This document shows, in pieces, positions 62,827 to 64,000 of a DNA stretch of 64,000 nt. Source of the DNA: JBCBWG01 sp964579305 (lineage in GTDB: Bacteria; Pseudomonadota; Alphaproteobacteria; Rhizobiales; Hyphomicrobiaceae); assembly GCA_964579305.1 (NCBI GenBank), contig CAZOGY010000002.1:22005-86004 (forward strand), written 5' to 3'. Both the position numbers and the translations under genes were made by a program. The notes under the pieces were generated by a model. It saw only the letters and a list, made by a program, of their open reading frames with translations, had not been told where the DNA came from and did no database searches. Each line of letters begins with the position of its first letter. Within the stretch, counting starts at the first letter, position 1.

Positions 62827-63810
62827 ATGATCAAAACCTACGATCTCATCGACGGTAAATGCCTTGTCGCCTCAGAAAGCGTGGGCGCTGAGATCGCCCG
62901 TACGCGCACGGCAGCCTGGGTCGATTTGGTGGACCCGACGGCTGCAGAGATCACGGCGACGGAGCGTGCATTCGCCATCGATATCCCAACCGCAGACGAG
63001 ATGAAGGAGATCGAAGTCTCGGCGCGGCTATACCAAGACGGCACCAACCACGTCATGACGGCGCGGATCGTCTATCGCATCGACGACCCAGAGCCTGTCG
63101 CCGGCGATGTCACGTTCATCATGACCGCTGATCATCTGATTACCGTCCGGTTTGCCACGCCGCGCGCCTTCTTGCTGTTTGCAAATCAAGCCAAGACCGG
63201 GGATGTCGTCGCCACCACGCCTGCGGAAATCATGACGGGCCTGATCGAGGCGGTGATTGAGCGGCAGGCCGATTTGATTGAGCGCGTCCAGGAGGAGAGC
63301 GAGACGATCAGCCGAAAGATCTTTTCGTTTGACGCCGGACGGCCAAGCCGGACGCAGGGCCACGCATCGACATTGACCGCGATTGGCCGGGCAAGCCTGA
63401 CGGCGACGCGCACGCGTGAGAGCCTTGTCTCACTCAGCCGCACCCTGACCTACATGCTGAACATGACAGATACGGTCTCGCGGGACAGTGCGTGCCGGCA
63501 GCGGGTTAAATCGAGCTTGCAGGATGTCCAGTCGCTGGCCGCGCAGGTCGATCACACGTCCCAACAAATCGCTTTTTTGATGGATGCAACCGTTGGGCTC
63601 GTCGGCATCGAACAGAACCAGATCATAAAGCTGTTTTCTGTCGTAGCGGTGATGCTGATGCCGCCCACGTTGATTGCAAGCGTTTACGGCATGAACTTTC
63701 AGAACATGCCGGAGTTGGCATACCCGTGGGCTTACCCAATCACAATTGCCGCCATGGTGGTGTCGGCCGTCGTGCCGTTTGTTTATTTCAAACGCAAAGG
63801 TTGGCTGTGA
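62827..63810 (+). CDS. CorA-family divalent cation transporter
   Basis: A 327-residue protein with a cytoplasmic alpha/beta domain, a long coiled stalk (about 140-265) and two C-terminal membrane helices; the pore motif YGMNFQNMPEL follows the first. Predicted Mg2+ (or Co2+/Ni2+) channel. ATG 62827 has no strong ribosome-binding site. It diverges from the short-ORF unit. Confidence 0.93.
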   Translation: MIKTYDLIDGKCLVASESVGAEIARTRTAAWVDLVDPTAAEITATERAFAIDIPTADEMKEIEVSARLYQDGTNHVMTARIVYRIDDPEPVAGDVTFIMTADHLITVRFATPRAFLLFANQAKTGDVVATTPAEIMTGLIEAVIERQADLIERVQEESETISRKIFSFDAGRPSRTQGHASTLTAIGRASLTATRTRESLVSLSRTLTYMLNMTDTVSRDSACRQRVKSSLQDVQSLAAQVDHTSQQIAFLMDATVGLVGIEQNQIIKLFSVVAVMLMPPTLIASVYGMNFQNMPELAYPWAYPITIAAMVVSAVVPFVYFKRKGWL

Positions 63811-63862
63811 TGCGGTCGCTCCGATAACTGCAGGCGATGCGCGGCTCTTTCGGGGCCGCAGC

Positions 63863-64000
63863 TAAAGCGTGTCGCATGAAATTCGCCTCGCTTTAGCGCT
63901 GCTGCGCTCACGTCGCTATTCCTCCCTGCGGTCGGGCGCCTCCGCGGGGGCGGCGCTTGCGCCGGGTCGCGTTGCTCCCGAACAGGTGAATCCGATTAAG
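63863..64000. repeat. Intergenic palindromic repeat family A, copy 3 (cut by the window end)
   Basis: Begins TAAAGCGTGTCGCATGAAAT, identical to the start of copy 2, continues with a divergent long middle that includes CCTCCGCGGGGGCGG (compare copy 1), and reaches GTGAATCCGATT at the window end, the block just before the right terminus in copy 2. The right end lies outside. Confidence 0.75.

Noticed and set aside
62514..62834. Longer minus-strand frames over the short-ORF unit
   Set aside because: The 106-residue and 69-residue frames lack ribosome-binding sites and protein-like composition; only the 25-codon frame begins just after the Shine-Dalgarno.
1..64000. Mobile elements, CRISPR arrays, toxin-antitoxin or phage-defence genes
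   Set aside because: I looked for transposase or integrase motifs, regularly spaced repeats and known defence domains and found none; the only repeats are the short intergenic families listed.

Overview
The window reads as a chromosomal segment of a GC-rich alphaproteobacterium, most likely a member of the Hyphomicrobiales (Rhizobiales). The grounds are protein family choices (twin-arginine dipeptide-binding protein, GlcDEF, CueR/HmrR-type MerR regulator, a PhrB-type iron-sulfur photolyase, bactofilin, a degenerate HtrA-like family and a small Cys-containing secreted protein that I recall from rhizobia) and two families of short intergenic palindromic repeats of a kind common in that order. 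No rRNA, tRNA, CRISPR array, transposase or phage gene was seen; most genes are ordinary housekeeping or metabolic genes on both strands.

Layout. 1-5.6 kb: gltB (cut by the window edge) and gltD, closed by a clear intrinsic terminator and two intergenic repeats. 6-11.6 kb: a leftward envelope cluster (outer-membrane beta-barrel, GalE, lytic transglycosylase, SGNH-like protein lacking its catalytic residues), facing kdsD. 13-21 kb: NfeD/SPFH pair, hemH, then a leftward run SDR - degenerate HtrA-like protein - thiS - thiG - thiE - CHAD. 21-27.4 kb: a photolyase/cryptochrome island with three different photolyase-family proteins, DUF2256, DUF3253 and a flavin oxidoreductase. 27.4-36.4 kb: a DapA-family aldolase, a haloacid dehalogenase and a four-gene peptide ABC transporter. 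36.7-43.4 kb: parC, a LysE exporter, RidA, a ThDP decarboxylase, MAPEG and small secreted or membrane proteins. 43.6-54.4 kb: glycolate/glyoxylate metabolism (glcD, glcE, glcF, a D-2-hydroxyacid dehydrogenase, glycerate kinase) interrupted by a copper/redox island: CueR-like regulator with its own MerR-type promoter, a LysM-Cu-SOD fusion, an unknown 101-aa protein and a cytochrome c. 54.6-64 kb: an orphan xanthine-dehydrogenase-type large subunit, a universal stress protein behind an FNR/FixK-type box, a DUF302 protein and a YeeE/YedE transporter, a peptidoglycan-binding protein, a bactofilin, a compact structured-RNA/short-ORF unit, and a CorA transporter.

The three observations I rate highest are: (1) at 62.45-62.74 kb on the minus strand, a leader that can fold into a three-way junction, a Shine-Dalgarno sequence complementary to about 17 nt of a typical alphaproteobacterial 16S tail, a 25-codon ORF and a terminator, with one junction strand also able to pair with the Shine-Dalgarno; (2) a LysM domain fused to a Cu/Zn-SOD-like domain that keeps the copper ligands but has lost a zinc ligand and the electrostatic loop, beside a Cu(I)-sensor-type regulator; (3) the photolyase island, whose second member seems to carry its FAD domain at the N-terminus. 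Start codons were chosen from ribosome-binding sites and family lengths, so many differ from the longest open frame.
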